Source of the DNA: Paracoccaceae bacterium
Lineage (GTDB): Bacteria > Pseudomonadota > Alphaproteobacteria > Rhodobacterales > Rhodobacteraceae
DNA: 64,000 bases
Direction of reading: 5' to 3'
NCBI GenBank assembly: GCA_020630695.1
Contig: JAHDIS010000011.1
Span: 1 to 64,000 of the forward strand
This document shows, in pieces, positions 8,391 through 18,552 of this stretch (positions are counted from its first letter, which is position 1; each line of letters opens with the position of its first letter). The position numbers were made by a program, and so were the translations under genes. The notes beneath the pieces are model-generated. The model was not told the DNA's origin. It did no database searches and saw nothing but the letters and a program-made list of their open reading frames with translations.

Positions 8391-8753
8391 ATGAAATACA
8401 CCGAAGAGCATGAATGGCTGGACGTCGCAGGTGACGTTGTAACCGTAGGCATCACGGCGCATGCGGCTGAACAGCTGGGTGATGTTGTCTTTGTCGAATT
8501 GCCGGAAGAAGGCACCGAAGTTGCCAAGGATGATGAGGTCGTCGTGATCGAATCCGTCAAGGCGGCGTCTGATATTCTGGCGCCATTGGACGGCGAAATC
8601 GTCGAGGTTAACGCCGCTCTGACCGACGAGCCGAGCAAGGTGAACGAAGATCCTGAAGGCGAAGCATGGTTCTTCAAAATCAAGGTCAGCGATTTCAGCC
8701 CCATGGACGACTACATGGACGATGCCGCCTACAAGGACTTCATTGGCGATTGA
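8391..8753 (+). CDS. gcvH: Glycine cleavage system H protein
   Basis: This 120-residue lipoyl carrier shuttles the aminomethyl intermediate between GcvP and GcvT. The lipoylation site is Lys57 in [10 protein letters not shown], preceded by the typical start KYTEEHEWL. An earlier ATG at 8385 is only one base from the GGGAG ribosome-binding site, whereas the chosen ATG sits seven bases from it. It lies 18 bases after gcvT and 127 bases before gcvP. No terminator is visible in the latter gap, so the three genes probably form one transcript under the glycine riboswitch. Confidence 0.96.
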   Translation: MKYTEEHEWLDVAGDVVTVGITAHAAEQLGDVVFVELPEEGTEVAKDDEVVVIESVKAASDILAPLDGEIVEVNAALTDEPSKVNEDPEGEAWFFKIKVSDFSPMDDYMDDAAYKDFIGD

Positions 8754-8880
8754 TCCTCGCAAACGATTGATGGGGTGAATGCGCTGCCTTGCGCGCGAAG
8801 GCCGTCACAGTGCGGCGCAGGATCCTATGGGAAATCTGAACCGGAAAGAAACGGGGCCTATCCCCGATGCGGAGAGTTGC

Positions 8881-11730
8881 ATGACTTATGATCCGATTGA
8901 CTACCTGCCATACGATTTTGCCAACAGACGGCATATCGGGCCTTCTCCTGCCGAGATGGAAGACATGTTCGCCGTATTGGGCGTTGATGGACTGGAGACC
9001 CTGATCGACGAAACAGTTCCGCAAGCCATCCGGCAGACGGAACCGTTGGATTTTGGCAAACCGCTTTCCGAGCGGGAGCTGATGCACCGGATGCGCAGCG
9101 TTGGGGCAAAGAACAAGGTTCTGACCAGTCTCATCGGCATGGGGTATCATGGCACGGTCACGCCGCCGGCCATTCAGCGCAACATCCTTGAAAATCCGGC
9201 TTGGTACACGGCCTACACGCCATACCAGCCCGAGATTTCCCAGGGTCGGCTTGAGGCGCTTCTGAACTTCCAGACAATGGTCTGTGACCTGACTGGGCTT
9301 GAGATCGCAAACGCTTCGCTGCTGGATGAGGCAACCGCATGTGCCGAGGCAATGACCATGGCGCAGCGTGTCGCGAAATCTAAAGCCAAGGCCTTTTTCG
9401 TCGATGAAAATTGCCATCCTCAAAACATCGCTGTGGTGCGCACGCGGGCCGAACCGCTGGGCATCGAAGTCATTGTCGGATCGCCTGATGATCTGGACGC
9501 GGCGGCGGTCTTTGGGGCTTTGTTCCAATACCCCGGAACGCATGGCCACCTGACTGATTTTACAGCACATATGGATGTGCTGCATGCTGCCAAGGCCATC
9601 GGTATCGTCAGCGCTGATCCAATGGCGCTTTGCCTGCTGAAAGAACCCGGCGCAATGGGTGCAGACATTGCGGTGGGCAGCACCCAGAGATTTGGAATCC
9701 CGCTTGGATATGGGGGGCCACACGCCGCCTATATGGCCTGCCGCGACGCCTACAAGCGTGCGATGCCCGGCCGAATTGTGGGTATTTCGATCGATAGTCA
9801 CGGCAACCGCGCCTACCGTCTGAGCCTGCAAACACGCGAGCAGCACATCCGCCGCGAAAAAGCGACGTCCAATGTCTGCACCGCGCAGGCGCTTCTGGCG
9901 GTTATGGCCGGTTTCTATGCGGTGTTCCACGGACCAAAGGGGCTGCGGGCCATTGCGCAGCGCATTCACAGAAAGACTGTGCGTCTGGCGAAAGGGCTGG
10001 AAGCGGCCGGATTCAAGATCGAGCCCGAGGCGTATTTTGACACCATTACGGTGGATGTTGGTTTGCTTCAGCGCGGCGTGCTGCAGGCGGCTGTACGCGA
10101 AGGTTTGAACTTGCGCCGTGTCGGAAAGACCAAGGTCGGCATTTCCCTTGATGAACGCACACGGCCCGAAACCATCGAAGCGGTTTGGCGCGCCTTTGGG
10201 CTTGTCCAGGCAGACGATGACCTGACGCCGGAATACAGAATGCCTGATGCGCTGATCCGGACCACGGAATATCTTCAGCATGACGTGTTCCACATGAACC
10301 GAGCCGAAACCGAAATGATGCGCTATATGCGCCGGCTCGCGGATCGTGATCTGGCACTGGACCGGGCCATGATCCCGCTGGGGTCCTGCACCATGAAGCT
10401 GAATTCAGCTGCGGAAATGATGCCTGTCAGCTGGCGTGAATTCAGCCAGATTCACCCCTATGTCCCGGACGATCAGGCACAGGGCTACAAAGCTCTGATT
10501 GATGACCTGAACGCCAAACTGTGTTCAATCACCGGCTACGATGCGATCTCGATGCAGCCGAACTCGGGTGCACAGGGCGAATACGCGGGGTTGCTGACGA
10601 TCCGCGACTGGCAGGTTTCGCGCGGAGAAGGTCAGCGGAATGTTTGCCTGATCCCGGTCAATGCGCATGGCACCAACCCGGCCAGCGCCCAGATGGTTGG
10701 CTGGAAAGTTGTCGCTGTGAAATGCGACGAACAAGGCAGCATCGATCTGGAGGATTTTCGGGCCAAAGCCGAAGCGCATTCAGACTCGCTCGCGGCATGT
10801 ATGATCACCTACCCAAGCACGCATGGTGTATTCGAAGAGACCGTGAAGGAGGTCTGCGCCATCACGCATGAACATGGGGGGCAGGTCTATATCGACGGCG
10901 CGAACCTGAATGCGATGGTCGGGTTGTCCCGCCCTGGGGATCTGGGCGGCGATGTCAGCCACCTGAACCTGCACAAGACCTTCTGCATCCCGCATGGCGG
11001 TGGCGGTCCGGGCATGGGCCCGATCGGCGTCAAGGCGCACCTGGCGCCTCACTTGCCCGGGCATCCGCTTGATGAGGACGGTGCGCCGCCGGTCAGCGCG
11101 GCCCCGTTTGGCTCGCCATCCCTGCTGCCGATCTCATGGGCCTATATCCTCATGATGGGAGGCGCCGGGCTGACTCAGGCCACCCGTGTTGCGATCCTGA
11201 ACGCCAACTACATCGCGCAAAGGCTCGAAGGAGCCTACGAGGTGCTTTATCGGGGCAGCCAAGGTCGCGTTGCGCATGAGTGTATTCTTGATACGCGCCC
11301 CTTTGAGAAAACCGCAGGTGTCACGGTCGAGGACATTGCCAAACGCCTGATGGATTGCGGGTTCCACGCTCCGACTATGAGCTGGCCTGTGGCGGGCACC
11401 TTGATGATCGAGCCAACGGAATCTGAAACCAAGGCAGAACTGGATCGCTTTTGCGATGCGATGCTCGCGATCCGCGAAGAAATTCGCGATATCGAAGAGG
11501 GTCGTAGCGACAAAGAGATGAATCCTCTCAAAATGGCGCCGCATACAATGGAAGATCTGGTCAAGGACTGGGATCGCCCCTATTCGCGCGAACAGGGATG
11601 TTTCCCGCCGGGAGCATTCCGGGTCGATAAGTACTGGCCACCTGTGAATCGGGTCGACAATGCTTGGGGTGACAGACACCTTGTCTGTACTTGCCCGCCT
11701 ATGAGCGATTATGCCGAAGCCGCTGAATAA
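8881..11730 (+). CDS. gcvP: Glycine dehydrogenase (decarboxylating), P protein
   Basis: This 949-residue pyridoxal-phosphate enzyme decarboxylates glycine and loads the aminomethyl group onto GcvH. It is the fused form, with both homologous halves in one chain. The cofactor lysine is Lys699 in HLNLHKTF, followed by the glycine-rich [11 protein letters not shown]. The start [20 protein letters not shown] has GGAG upstream and matches the family's beginning. The open frame extends 34 codons further with unrelated sequence. The 127-base leader after gcvH is longer than the other gaps in the operon. A strong terminator follows the gene. Confidence 0.97.
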   Translation: MTYDPIDYLPYDFANRRHIGPSPAEMEDMFAVLGVDGLETLIDETVPQAIRQTEPLDFGKPLSERELMHRMRSVGAKNKVLTSLIGMGYHGTVTPPAIQRNILENPAWYTAYTPYQPEISQGRLEALLNFQTMVCDLTGLEIANASLLDEATACAEAMTMAQRVAKSKAKAFFVDENCHPQNIAVVRTRAEPLGIEVIVGSPDDLDAAAVFGALFQYPGTHGHLTDFTAHMDVLHAAKAIGIVSADPMALCLLKEPGAMGADIAVGSTQRFGIPLGYGGPHAAYMACRDAYKRAMPGRIVGISIDSHGNRAYRLSLQTREQHIRREKATSNVCTAQALLAVMAGFYAVFHGPKGLRAIAQRIHRKTVRLAKGLEAAGFKIEPEAYFDTITVDVGLLQRGVLQAAVREGLNLRRVGKTKVGISLDERTRPETIEAVWRAFGLVQADDDLTPEYRMPDALIRTTEYLQHDVFHMNRAETEMMRYMRRLADRDLALDRAMIPLGSCTMKLNSAAEMMPVSWREFSQIHPYVPDDQAQGYKALIDDLNAKLCSITGYDAISMQPNSGAQGEYAGLLTIRDWQVSRGEGQRNVCLIPVNAHGTNPASAQMVGWKVVAVKCDEQGSIDLEDFRAKAEAHSDSLAACMITYPSTHGVFEETVKEVCAITHEHGGQVYIDGANLNAMVGLSRPGDLGGDVSHLNLHKTFCIPHGGGGPGMGPIGVKAHLAPHLPGHPLDEDGAPPVSAAPFGSPSLLPISWAYILMMGGAGLTQATRVAILNANYIAQRLEGAYEVLYRGSQGRVAHECILDTRPFEKTAGVTVEDIAKRLMDCGFHAPTMSWPVAGTLMIEPTESETKAELDRFCDAMLAIREEIRDIEEGRSDKEMNPLKMAPHTMEDLVKDWDRPYSREQGCFPPGAFRVDKYWPPVNRVDNAWGDRHLVCTCPPMSDYAEAAE

Positions 11731-11751
11731 ATCCGGTTAAGCCTGAACGAA

Positions 11752-11791
11752 AACGGCCACGCCCTGTGAAGGGGCGTGGCCGTTGTTTTTT
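11752..11791 (+). terminator. Rho-independent terminator of gcvTHP
   Basis: A 13-bp perfect stem (11752-11764 with 11772-11784) and a 7-base loop are followed by six T residues at 11786-11791, starting 21 bases after the gcvP stop. This is a textbook intrinsic terminator. Confidence 0.93.
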
Positions 11792-11826
11792 CGTGCATCA
11801 TGAAACGAAACCAGAGGTGCGCAGCC

Positions 11827-12726
11827 TCAGGCCTCGGCGTCTTCTGCGGTTTCTTCGGCTGCCGGGGTATCTATCAGATAGTCATAGAGATCGCGAACAC
11901 GGCCCCATGTTTCTGCATTGGCCGCGCAGAGCAAATAGCCCTCTGATTTGGAGGCATTGTATTCGGATCCGTCCAGCATTGCGACATGTCCGCCGGCTTG
12001 CTGTACGATCAGGGCGCCAGCCGGATGGTCCCAGGGTGTCAGCTTTGCGGACAGGATAAAATCGATCTGTCCTTGCGCCAGAAGCCGCATCTCGTGGCAG
12101 GCACAACGAATGGAACTGAGTCGCGCCAGACGGTTCAATGTGGCAGCCGTGGCTGCACGGTGTTCTTCGGGGACCATATAGACCGGAACAGATCCCACCA
12201 GCGTTTCCAAAGGTCCACCAGCCGATGTCGCCACCGGGCGACGAATGCGGCGTGGCAGGACAAGCTCGGACGGGCTGTCACTATCTGCGATGATAAAGTC
12301 GTTCATGACCGGATCGTACAGCAAACCAAACACTGGCTTGCCAAAACGCAGCATCGAAATCATCACCCCAAAAGTGGTCAGGCCTGCAGCGTAGTTCCAG
12401 GTGCCGTCAATCGGATCGATGGTAAAGCAAAGCTCTGCATCGGCGATCTTGTCCTTGATCTTCGGATTTTCAGAGGCGTTCTCTTCGCCGATGATCAATG
12501 CATGCGGGAACATCTGCAGAATACCCCGCGTAAGCATGGCTTCTGCCGCGCGGTCTGCCTCGGTGACCACGTCCTGAGGACCTGTTTTCGTGTCGATCTG
12601 ATGACTGCCCAGATTGCGAAATCTCGGCATGATTTCCGCGCGTGCTGTGCGGCGTACCAAGGTCATCAGTTGCGCGCGCTGGGCTTTGGTCAGTGCGGTA
12701 ATCGTCATGGGAAGAGAATCACTCAT
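11827..12726 (-). CDS. Inositol monophosphatase family protein
   Basis: This 299-residue protein has the metal-dependent phosphatase signatures of the IMPase fold: GEEN, then DPIDGTWNY as motif A, and the C-terminal WDHPAGALIVQQAGG as motif B. Two or three magnesium ions bound by these acids drive phosphate release. Family members dephosphorylate inositol phosphate, histidinol phosphate or 3'-phosphoadenosine phosphate, and the residues seen do not decide among these. DPIDGTWNY instead of DPIDGTxNF is a small variation. The C-terminus is Glu-rich. The start has GGA six bases upstream. It ends close to the gcv terminator, on the opposite strand. Confidence 0.88.
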   Translation of the reverse strand: MSDSLPMTITALTKAQRAQLMTLVRRTARAEIMPRFRNLGSHQIDTKTGPQDVVTEADRAAEAMLTRGILQMFPHALIIGEENASENPKIKDKIADAELCFTIDPIDGTWNYAAGLTTFGVMISMLRFGKPVFGLLYDPVMNDFIIADSDSPSELVLPRRIRRPVATSAGGPLETLVGSVPVYMVPEEHRAATAATLNRLARLSSIRCACHEMRLLAQGQIDFILSAKLTPWDHPAGALIVQQAGGHVAMLDGSEYNASKSEGYLLCAANAETWGRVRDLYDYLIDTPAAEETAEDAEA

Positions 12727-12797
12727 GGTGTATCCGTCCTCAAAATGGCTAACAGTTGGGTGTCACGTGCCAGTCGCGGCACAAAGGTTCAAGGTGA

Positions 12798-15323
12798 CTA
12801 TTCGCGCGCACGAAGCACATTGGCCGGGCGGCTTGAGAGTGGGCGCCAAGCGAACAGAAGACCGGCGGCAATAGTGGCCAGCACCCCGCCTGCCACAATG
12901 CCCAGCGCCGAGGGCCAGATCACGGCAAAGTCGGTTTCCATCACAAAGGTACTGACAGCCCATCCGCCACCAATCCCGGCCGCGAGTGCAACCAACGCCG
13001 CGCCGCCCCCAAGCAAAGCGGACCGCAGAGCAAAGCTCTGCAGGATTTGCGCACGACTGGCCCCCAGTGTCTTAAGGACGGCGGCCTCGTATGTGCGGGC
13101 CCCTTCGCCTGCAGCAGCGGCACCAATCAAGACCAGGAACCCGGTCAGCAGCGTGGCGGCAGCGCCCCATCGGATGGCCGCACCTATACCGCCGAGAAGC
13201 TCGCTCACCCGGTCGATGGCGTCTCGTACACGTATGGCAGTGATATTGGGAAACTGTCCGGCGAGATCGCGCAAAATCGCAGCCTCAGCGGATTGTTCAG
13301 CGTAGACGGTCGAGATGAATGTATGCGGAGCGGCAGCCAGCGCGGATGGGTTCATCGTCATGATAAAGCCGATGCCCGCTGTCGAAAAATCAACCTCCCG
13401 AAAGCTCGTGATTTCAGCAGTGATGTCCCGGCCAAGAATATTCACGGTGATGGTGTCACCCAGCTTTAGCCCCATTTCCTCGGCTTCTTCAGCCGCGAAA
13501 CTGACCAAGGGTGGGCCGTTATAATCGGCGTCCCACCATGTTCCTGCAGTGACCCTAGTGCGCGCGTCTGGTTGGGCAGCATAGGTGACACCGCGATCAC
13601 CCCGGATCACCCAGTGTTCCCCGGCAACCTCTTTGGCTGGCAGCCCGTTGATCCGCGAGATAATGCCGCGAAGCATTGGCGCGCTGTCGATCCGGCTTAC
13701 GGCCGGGTCGTTCTCCAGTCGCTGCAGATAGCCGGGCATCTGATCTTTCTGGATATCAACGAAAAAGTAGGACGGGGCGACATCCGGCAAATCACGGTCG
13801 ATTGCACTGCGTAGATTGCCGTCGATCTGCCCGATGGCAGCCAGCACCGACAGCCCAAGACCCAAAGACAACACCACCGTCGCGGTGTTTTCGCCGGGTC
13901 CGCCAATGGTGCCCAGCGCCCAGCGTAAAACGGGTCGACCCCGAGCCGAGGGATTCATCAGGCGTGCTATCCAGCGGATCAAAGCGGACGCCAGAACCAG
14001 AAGGATCAGCGACGTCAGAACGCCAGCTGCTGTCCACAGGGTCAGCAGCGCGTTGCCTGAAAACACACTGGCAGCCCCCAACAAAGCGCCAACGAGAAGG
14101 ACAGTTGCCACGATATAGCGTATCGCCGGGAAGGTGCTGGCTGATCCCAGTGCATCCCGGAACAGGGTCGCAGCGCGAACATCCTCGGCACGGGCGAGGG
14201 GCCACAACGTAAAGATCAAAGCGGTCAGAACCCCATAGAGCGCAGCTTCGGCCAATGGGGCGGGGTGCAGCGAAAAGATCGCGGGAATGGGCAAGGCGCT
14301 CGAAATCACAGGTCCAAGAGCGATTGGGATCAACGCGCCCAGCAAAAGACCGATTGCAATGCCCAACAGGGCCAGAACGCCAATCTGGATGAAGTACGTC
14401 AGAAAGATCACCTGCCGGCTGGCGCCAAGTGTTCTGAGCGTCGCAATGACCGAGGTTTTCTGCCCCAGATAGGAGCGAACTGCGGATGAAACGCCAATTC
14501 CCCCGACAGCCAAACCGGACAAGCCGACTAGAACAAGAAAGTTGCCCAGTCGGTCTACAAAGGCTGCAATTCCGGGCGCGCCGTTCCGCGAATCCCGCCA
14601 GCTCAGTCCGTTGTCTTCAAACTCCATCAGCAATTCGGCGGCGACAGCATCAAAGTTGGCATTGTCATCAAGGTCCAAACGATAGCGCGTTTCAAACAAT
14701 GACCCGGATGACAACAGGCCAGACCCTTCCAGATCTGCTGTTCTGACGATTGTGCGCGGCCCGAGGCCGAATCCATCTCCGGCATCGTCTGGCTCTGAGG
14801 TCAAAATCGCGCTCAGCTGAAATTCCTTCGATCCCAGTTTGAAGGTGTCTCCGGGTTCCAATCCGAGTCGATCTGCCAGAACAGGCGCCATAACGGCACC
14901 GGGTTTGTCTTGGCCGACCAATGCCTGGCTCAGCGACATGTTGGGCTTCAGTTGGATCTGTCCGAGCAAAGGATAGGCTGCGTCGACCGACTTTACCTGT
15001 GTCAGGGCACGTTCCACGCCGTCGGGTCCGTCAACGGCCAGCATAGATCGGAAATCCGTCACTTCGGAGACGCGGTTGGAGACGCGTTCAAGCGCTGCGC
15101 GTTCTTCTTGTGTGGCAAATCTGTAGGTAAACTCTGCCTGAGCGTCGCCGCCCAACAGGATCGCCCCCTGATCCGCGAGCCCCGCCTCGATGGCTGAGCG
15201 CACAGAGCCGACACCGGCGATCGCCGCAACGCCCAGAGCCAGACAGGCCAGAAATATCCGAAACCCTCTGAGCCCGCCGCGTAATTCACGCCGAGCCAGT
15301 CTGGCAGCGATTCCCCAACTCAT
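12798..15323 (-). CDS. ybbP: ABC transporter permease, YbbP-like (FtsX family)
   Basis: This 841-residue membrane protein is the permease partner of the YbbA-like ATPase. It has one N-terminal helix, a large extracytoplasmic domain (about residues 45-240), a first FtsX block (about 250-350), more helices, a second extracytoplasmic domain (about 500-690) and a final FtsX block ending near residue 840. Ten helices with two FtsX blocks is the arrangement of E. coli YbbP. Its start overlaps the ATPase stop by four bases (ATGA), so the two are translationally coupled. Together with tesA it keeps the conserved tesA/ybbA/ybbP layout. The transported substrate is unknown; lipid- or lipoprotein-type substrates are typical of this ABC class. 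Confidence 0.9.
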   Translation of the reverse strand: MSWGIAARLARRELRGGLRGFRIFLACLALGVAAIAGVGSVRSAIEAGLADQGAILLGGDAQAEFTYRFATQEERAALERVSNRVSEVTDFRSMLAVDGPDGVERALTQVKSVDAAYPLLGQIQLKPNMSLSQALVGQDKPGAVMAPVLADRLGLEPGDTFKLGSKEFQLSAILTSEPDDAGDGFGLGPRTIVRTADLEGSGLLSSGSLFETRYRLDLDDNANFDAVAAELLMEFEDNGLSWRDSRNGAPGIAAFVDRLGNFLVLVGLSGLAVGGIGVSSAVRSYLGQKTSVIATLRTLGASRQVIFLTYFIQIGVLALLGIAIGLLLGALIPIALGPVISSALPIPAIFSLHPAPLAEAALYGVLTALIFTLWPLARAEDVRAATLFRDALGSASTFPAIRYIVATVLLVGALLGAASVFSGNALLTLWTAAGVLTSLILLVLASALIRWIARLMNPSARGRPVLRWALGTIGGPGENTATVVLSLGLGLSVLAAIGQIDGNLRSAIDRDLPDVAPSYFFVDIQKDQMPGYLQRLENDPAVSRIDSAPMLRGIISRINGLPAKEVAGEHWVIRGDRGVTYAAQPDARTRVTAGTWWDADYNGPPLVSFAAEEAEEMGLKLGDTITVNILGRDITAEITSFREVDFSTAGIGFIMTMNPSALAAAPHTFISTVYAEQSAEAAILRDLAGQFPNITAIRVRDAIDRVSELLGGIGAAIRWGAAATLLTGFLVLIGAAAAGEGARTYEAAVLKTLGASRAQILQSFALRSALLGGGAALVALAAGIGGGWAVSTFVMETDFAVIWPSALGIVAGGVLATIAAGLLFAWRPLSSRPANVLRARE

Positions 15324-16012
15324 TCCGCGGCCTTTGGGTGTTGTGTTGCGATGCGACCGTCATCGAGACGAATGGTTCTGCTGCATCGTGCGGCCAATTC
15401 TGGCGCATGTGTTACCAAAACCAATGTCGCGCCGTGTTGCTGAGACAAGTCAAACAAGAGATCGACAATGGCCTGTCCATTTTTTCCGTCCAGGTTCCCG
15501 GTTGGCTCGTCCGCTAATAAAATGTCGGGACGCGGTGCCATTGCGCGAGCCAAGGCAACCCGTTGCTGTTCGCCGCCAGACATCTGTGCCGGGTAATGCC
15601 CCGTCCGGTGGGAAAGCCCCACGGTCTCCAAAGCTTCGGCAGCGCGGGAAAAGGCGTCTTTGTCTCCTGCCAATTCCAGCGGCGTCGCGACGTTCTCTAA
15701 GGCGGTCATTGTCGGGATCAAATGAAAGCTTTGAAAAACCACGCCCATGTGATCGCGTCGAAACCGCGCCAGCCCGTCTTCGTCCAGCTGTGTCAGATCA
15801 CGTCCCAGTGCCTGCACCGAACCGCTGCTTGCCTTCTCTAGGCCGCCCATAACCATCAGCAATGACGACTTTCCGGACCCGGATGGCCCCACCAGCCCAA
15901 GGGTTTCCCCTTTTTCGACATCCAAAGTAATTCCATGCAGGATTTCGACGGGTCCGGCATTGCCCTTCAGTCGCAAGGTCACATCTTTTAGTGAGAGAAC
16001 AGGATCAGGCAT
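15320..16012 (-). CDS. ybbA: ABC transporter ATP-binding protein, YbbA-like
   Basis: This 230-residue LolD/MacB-type ATPase has Walker A GPSGSGKSS, the Q-loop in VFQSFHLIP, the signature MSGGEQQRVALARAM, Walker B ILLADEPTGNLD and the switch His in VLVTHAPELA. It powers the adjacent FtsX-type permease, to which it is coupled by an ATGA overlap. The start MPDPVLSL was chosen because the ATPase fold begins there. An upstream ATG at 16069 would run into tesA. The start is only 18 bases from the divergent tesA start. Confidence 0.93.
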   Translation of the reverse strand: MPDPVLSLKDVTLRLKGNAGPVEILHGITLDVEKGETLGLVGPSGSGKSSLLMVMGGLEKASSGSVQALGRDLTQLDEDGLARFRRDHMGVVFQSFHLIPTMTALENVATPLELAGDKDAFSRAAEALETVGLSHRTGHYPAQMSGGEQQRVALARAMAPRPDILLADEPTGNLDGKNGQAIVDLLFDLSQQHGATLVLVTHAPELAARCSRTIRLDDGRIATQHPKAAE

Positions 16013-16030
16013 CAAGAAAGGGTCCGGCAC

Positions 16031-16720
16031 ATGTTTCAATGGGTTAGATATGGGCTCCGTGCTGCGCACAGCAAGACGTTGGCGATGATGTTTGCCGCCT
16101 TTGCATTCCCAGCGACTGCACAGGACATTGAAATTCTCGCCTTAGGTGACAGCCTGACGCAAGGATACGGGCTCTTCGATAATGAGGGATTTGTTCATCA
16201 GCTGACGGCTTGGCTGGATGAAAATGGTCAAACCGTGCGGGTGGTCAATGGGGGGGTGTCGGGTGACACAACTGCGGGCGGTTTGGCCAGAGCGGATTGG
16301 TCGATTGGCCCTCTGACCGATGCGATGATCCTTACCTTGGGCGGCAATGACTTGTTGCGTGGAATTCCGCCCGAAGTGTCACGGACGAATATCAAGGGCA
16401 TCCTTGAGATTGCTCAAAACAAAGGTCTGGAAGTTCTCTTGGTCGGTATGACCGCACCGGCCAACTATGGTGACGACTACAAGCAGGCTTTCGATGCGCT
16501 TTATCCTGAGCTCGCCAAAGAATACGAAACGCTCTATCTGGACAGCTTCTTTGCAGGCTTGATGCAGGACGGTGCGCCAGTTCCCGGTTTTGACAGTTTC
16601 ATGCAGGCGGATGGCATTCACCCCAACGCGGAAGGCGTTGCCAAAATCGTCGAAGTTGTCGGCCCCTACGTGCTCGAATTGATTGACCGCGTCGAAAGCG
16701 CGCGCGCCACAAAGAATTGA
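16031..16720 (+). CDS. tesA: Arylesterase / acyl-CoA thioesterase I-like GDSL lipase
   Basis: This 229-residue SGNH hydrolase has a signal peptide ending near ATAQ-D (residues 28-32), so it is periplasmic. The catalytic Ser41 lies in GDSLTQGYG, the oxyanion Gly and Asn are in GGNDLLRG, and Asp194 with His197 in DGIHPN completes the triad. Length and motif spacing match TesA, a broad esterase, thioesterase and lysophospholipase. The gene is divergent from ybbA/ybbP, as in E. coli. The two starts are only 18 bases apart, so each promoter must overlap the other gene's coding or leader sequence. Confidence 0.92.
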   Translation: MFQWVRYGLRAAHSKTLAMMFAAFAFPATAQDIEILALGDSLTQGYGLFDNEGFVHQLTAWLDENGQTVRVVNGGVSGDTTAGGLARADWSIGPLTDAMILTLGGNDLLRGIPPEVSRTNIKGILEIAQNKGLEVLLVGMTAPANYGDDYKQAFDALYPELAKEYETLYLDSFFAGLMQDGAPVPGFDSFMQADGIHPNAEGVAKIVEVVGPYVLELIDRVESARATKN

Positions 16721-16796
16721 AGATACAGGACGGATTTTCCCTTGCCCTCTCGCTGGTTGGCACCATGTCACGCCAAGTCGCCAACAGGAGAGTAGA

Positions 16797-17048
16797 ATGC
16801 AAAATCCGAACGCAATCAAAGACACGCAATTTCTGAACGCTCGTTATGAGGCCGCAAAAGCCGAGCTGGTGAAGAGCCAGAAGCTGGAGCAGGGTCAATC
16901 TGGCGCTTTGGTCTTTGCAGCCTTGGCTTATGGCGATGCGCTTGAGGAATCAAAGATGTTCAAGCTTGTGTCGCACTGGGCCATGCTGTTTTGCATCGCC
17001 GCCGCATTTGTCATCCCGAATTTGCTGGTCGTGCGGGTGCTTTTGTAA
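16797..17048 (+). CDS. Small membrane protein of unknown function
   Basis: This 83-residue protein has a charged helical N-terminal half (about residues 10-45, rich in Lys, Glu and Ala) and a C-terminal hydrophobic segment (about 58-83) that would anchor it in the membrane. A good ribosome-binding site (AGGAGA) precedes the ATG. The longer open frame upstream overlaps the tesA stop and has no such site. The family is not recognised. It follows tesA by 76 bases without a visible terminator, so co-transcription is possible. Confidence 0.7.
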   Translation: MQNPNAIKDTQFLNARYEAAKAELVKSQKLEQGQSGALVFAALAYGDALEESKMFKLVSHWAMLFCIAAAFVIPNLLVVRVLL

Positions 17049-17080
17049 CGCGCTTGGGCGCATCTGGTATGCGCCCAGCG

Positions 17081-17278
17081 TTAGCTGGAGATGGCGAGAG
17101 AGTCGCCATGGCGGTTGTCCGCAAAGACGGCCCGCAGCAGTGGCAGAAGCGCGAGGGCAAGCGCGGTCGAAAGATAGCAGAAAACCGCAGTCCAAACGCC
17201 AAAGCCCAGCAAGAAGTATCCAGCCAGAGCCGCAAAGCTTGCGAATACGCCACCCAAGATGAATGCAATTGCGATCAT
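17081..17278 (-). CDS. Small two-helix membrane protein of unknown function
   Basis: This 65-residue protein consists of two hydrophobic segments (about residues 2-24 and 26-50) and a short polar tail. A strong GGAGGG ribosome-binding site lies six bases before the ATG, which supports a real gene despite its size. The family is not recognised. It faces the preceding plus-strand small membrane protein gene tail to tail and lies upstream of the reductase gene on the other side. The 107 bases to the next stop hold no clear signal. Confidence 0.65.
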   Translation of the reverse strand: MIAIAFILGGVFASFAALAGYFLLGFGVWTAVFCYLSTALALALLPLLRAVFADNRHGDSLAISS

Positions 17279-17385
17279 GTTTTGCCCTCCGGGTCGAAAT
17301 ATGCAGCCAAAAAGACTGACAAATTCTTAATCCCATCAAATCCCGGCAAGATTGTGACGCCCTGCGCGTTTGTTCTATCCAGAGT

Positions 17386-18552
17386 TTAGTAAGACTTCAG
17401 GCTGCGCAGCACAGCGGCGGGCAAGCGCCGCGCAGTCAGCTTCATAAGATCGGCATATTCCGTTTCCCCGGCCATCAGGCGCAGGTACTCAGATCTAAGG
17501 CGTTTTGATCGCTGAAAATTCTTGATGAAGATTCCACGAAAGGCGGGCCGGAATATCAAATTCCGCAGTAAACGCGCGTGGCGCAGGCTTTGATGCATCG
17601 GAGCAAGTGATTGGCGATAGAGCTCCAGTGCCTTGTCTGGCTCTTTGCGTTGCAGGGCATCCCTGACTGCATTGGCGGCCAGGGCGCCGCTTTCCATGGC
17701 GTGTCCGATGCCCTCACCGGTAATCGGATCAACCAAGCCGGCGGCATCGCCCGCCAGCAGAACCCGGCCTTTCCCCGGCACCGTGCGAAAATCTCCGAAC
17801 GGCAGGAATTGGCCTTTGGGTTTGATCGGTTCATGAACATTCAGGAAAGCAAGGTATCGGGCTAGATGCGCTTTCATATCGGCATTTTGAGACAGCAGCC
17901 CGCCCAGTCCGATTGTTGTGCCGTTTGTCTTGGGGAACTGCCAGCCGTATCCCCAGTCCGCCGCGCCGAAATCAATCCGCAGTTCGCGGTCGGGATCGCT
18001 GCCTTCAATTTCGACTTCGAGGGCAAAGCCGATTTTTTGCCGGTCAAAGGCCTGCCCAAAAAGAGCATGGGCTGTCGCGCTGTTCACGCCGTCCGCCCCG
18101 ATCACCAAGGGCGCCATCAGGTTTGTGTTCGCAAGCGAGAGTATGTTCGTTTCAGGATCGAGAGACCCGCTCTCGCCAAGAAAAGTGCGGGCACCTGATT
18201 CAGCGGCGGCTTGCAACAGAAAGTGGTCCAAGGCTCGGCGCATTCCGAGAAACAGGGGTGGCGCATTTTCGTCACGCCCCAGGTCATGCCCAAAGCCGTG
18301 AAAAAACATGCTGGTGCATGTGTTGATCGGAATCTCGGGTAATTGTTTTTGATAGAGCCGTTGAAACGTTGAAACGGCGCGGCCCGTCAATGCGCCACCG
18401 CAGAGTTTGTCCCGCGGGAACTGCCGTTTATCAACCAACGCTACTCTCAAACCGTCCCGGGAAGCCGCCAAGGCAGCAGAGGCGCCGGCAGGACCGGCGC
18501 CAATGACGATGAGATCAAATTTTTGAGTTTGCTGACCTGACTTGGCCGTCAC
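17386..18552 (-). CDS. Geranylgeranyl reductase family FAD-dependent oxidoreductase
   Basis: This 388-residue flavoprotein has the dinucleotide-binding IGAGPAGASAA at residues 17-27 and the second FAD motif GDAAGLVDPITGEGIGHAMESG, the combination seen in the geranylgeranyl reductase family. These enzymes saturate isoprenoid double bonds; here the substrate (quinone, carotenoid or lipid precursor) is unknown. No bacteriochlorophyll genes lie nearby, so it need not be BchP. The start is the GTG at 18552, whose GTGA overlaps the stop of the L,D-transpeptidase gene. The longer open frame upstream is antisense-like sequence within that gene. Confidence 0.85.
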   Translation of the reverse strand: MTAKSGQQTQKFDLIVIGAGPAGASAALAASRDGLRVALVDKRQFPRDKLCGGALTGRAVSTFQRLYQKQLPEIPINTCTSMFFHGFGHDLGRDENAPPLFLGMRRALDHFLLQAAAESGARTFLGESGSLDPETNILSLANTNLMAPLVIGADGVNSATAHALFGQAFDRQKIGFALEVEIEGSDPDRELRIDFGAADWGYGWQFPKTNGTTIGLGGLLSQNADMKAHLARYLAFLNVHEPIKPKGQFLPFGDFRTVPGKGRVLLAGDAAGLVDPITGEGIGHAMESGALAANAVRDALQRKEPDKALELYRQSLAPMHQSLRHARLLRNLIFRPAFRGIFIKNFQRSKRLRSEYLRLMAGETEYADLMKLTARRLPAAVLRSLKSY

